Assembly: GCA_003218935.1 (NCBI GenBank)
Contig: QHPA01000153.1
Coordinates: 1 to 5,886, forward strand
DNA length: 5,886 bases
Direction: 5' to 3'
Source of the DNA: Verrucomicrobiota bacterium
Lineage (GTDB): Bacteria; Verrucomicrobiota; Verrucomicrobiia; Limisphaerales; AV2
The notes under the pieces were generated by a model. The model did no database searches and was not told where the DNA came from. It was given only the letters and a program-made list of their open reading frames with translations. The position numbers and the translations under genes are program-made. Below are positions 5,296 to 5,886 of this stretch, piece after piece (the stretch's first letter is position 1; each line of letters starts with the position of its first letter).

Positions 5296-5886
5296 AAACC
5301 CTGCTTCGCCTGCTGGTGCGATGGCTCTTCCGGTTTCGGGCGTACAACGAGGCCGTGCTGAAGGCGCCCGGACCGGTGTTGCTCATTCCAAACCATCAAA
5401 CGCTCATCGACTGGCTTTTTGTTGGCGTCTGCCTGGATGAGGACTGGAGGTTCGTGGTCTCCAGTGTCGCGGCGCAGACCAGTTGGCTGCACCGCAAAAT
5501 CTCGATCAACCGCCGCACGTTTCTCATCGACAACACTTCGCCCTACTCGTTGAAGCGAATGGCGGAATATCTGCAAGCCGGCGGGCGCCTGGTGTTGTTT
5601 GCTGAAGGCCGCCTCTCGCGTACCGGCTCGCTGATGAAGCTCTTTGATGGGACCGGTTTTCTGCTGCACAAGACCCGCGCGAAAGTCATCACCTGCTATC
5701 TGCGCGGCGTTGATCGGCAGCGACTGACCGTCCACCGGAATTTAAAGCAATGGTTCCCTCGCGTCACCGCTCATTTCAGCGAGCTCCTCCTGCCGCCCAA
5801 ACTGGAAAACGTCACCACATCGCAGGCCCGCAACGCGCTGACCAACTGGCTGCGCGACCAAATGGTGTCGCAGCAATTCGCGATCG
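5292..5886 (+). CDS. Aas-like lysophospholipid acyltransferase domain (partial at window end)
   Basis: The first 198 residues of a PlsC/LPLAT-family acyltransferase, cut by the window edge. The HX4D catalytic motif is NHQTLID (His35, Asp40). The block FAEGRLSRTGSLMKLFDGTGF (103-123, split here by the edge of the acceptor site) closely parallels the FPEGR..TGSLMK..DGAGF of E. coli Aas, which re-acylates 2-acyl-glycerophosphoethanolamine. This makes an Aas-type enzyme more likely than a plain PlsC. In Aas an acyl-ACP synthetase (AMP-binding) domain follows near residue 210, which would lie beyond the window. A stand-alone acyltransferase cannot be excluded. Its ATG overlaps the Lnt stop as ATGA, so translation is probably coupled. 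No membrane segment is obvious beyond a weak N-terminal amphipathic stretch. Confidence 0.85.
   Translation, partial: MKTLLRLLVRWLFRFRAYNEAVLKAPGPVLLIPNHQTLIDWLFVGVCLDEDWRFVVSSVAAQTSWLHRKISINRRTFLIDNTSPYSLKRMAEYLQAGGRLVLFAEGRLSRTGSLMKLFDGTGFLLHKTRAKVITCYLRGVDRQRLTVHRNLKQWFPRVTAHFSELLLPPKLENVTTSQARNALTNWLRDQMVSQQFAI

Noticed and set aside
1..5886. CRISPR array, tRNA, rRNA or insertion sequence
   Set aside because: No regularly spaced direct repeats, no tRNA-like cloverleaf or rRNA stretch, and no transposase or terminal inverted repeats were seen on either strand.

Overview
The window looks like a bacterial chromosome segment, probably from the Verrucomicrobiota (Pedosphaera/Limisphaerales-like) or a related PVC lineage. 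The reasons are a GC-rich sequence, almost no Shine-Dalgarno motifs before starts, a secreted DUF1080 protein, and a DapA-like/epimerase pair of a kind I associate with Planctomycetes and Verrucomicrobia. This assignment is inference from gene types, not from a marker gene.

The left half (about 147-3267) is read from the minus strand. In transcription order it holds an NAD(P)-binding epimerase/dehydratase-family protein (2242-3267), a dihydrodipicolinate synthase/N-acetylneuraminate lyase-family aldolase (1053-2120), a doubtful 45-61 aa small ORF, and a secreted DUF1080 (3-keto-disaccharide hydrolase-type) protein (147-890). Together they suggest uptake and breakdown of a sugar or sugar acid: DUF1080 outside the cytoplasm, the oxidoreductase-like protein and aldolase inside. 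The substrate cannot be read from sequence. A perfect 10-bp inverted repeat lies in the leader of the aldolase gene.

The right half (3455 to the end) is read from the plus strand and forms a tight operon: a MarR-family regulator, an apolipoprotein N-acyltransferase (Lnt)-like protein, and an Aas-type acyltransferase cut by the window edge. Spacing is 3 nt between marR and lnt, and the lnt and acyltransferase genes share an ATGA overlap. The Lnt-like gene is broken into two frames. Its membrane N-terminus (3929-4408) and its nitrilase domain (4384-5295, with the Glu-Lys-Cys triad visible) are joined at a point where roughly 25-35 conserved residues appear to be missing. Lnt produces lyso-phosphatidylethanolamine and Aas re-acylates it, so this operon would couple lipoprotein maturation to phospholipid repair.

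The two halves diverge from about 3268-3454. This region holds an AT-rich 18-bp imperfect palindrome (3417-3434) overlapping a perfect TTGACA, a good candidate for an autoregulatory MarR operator.
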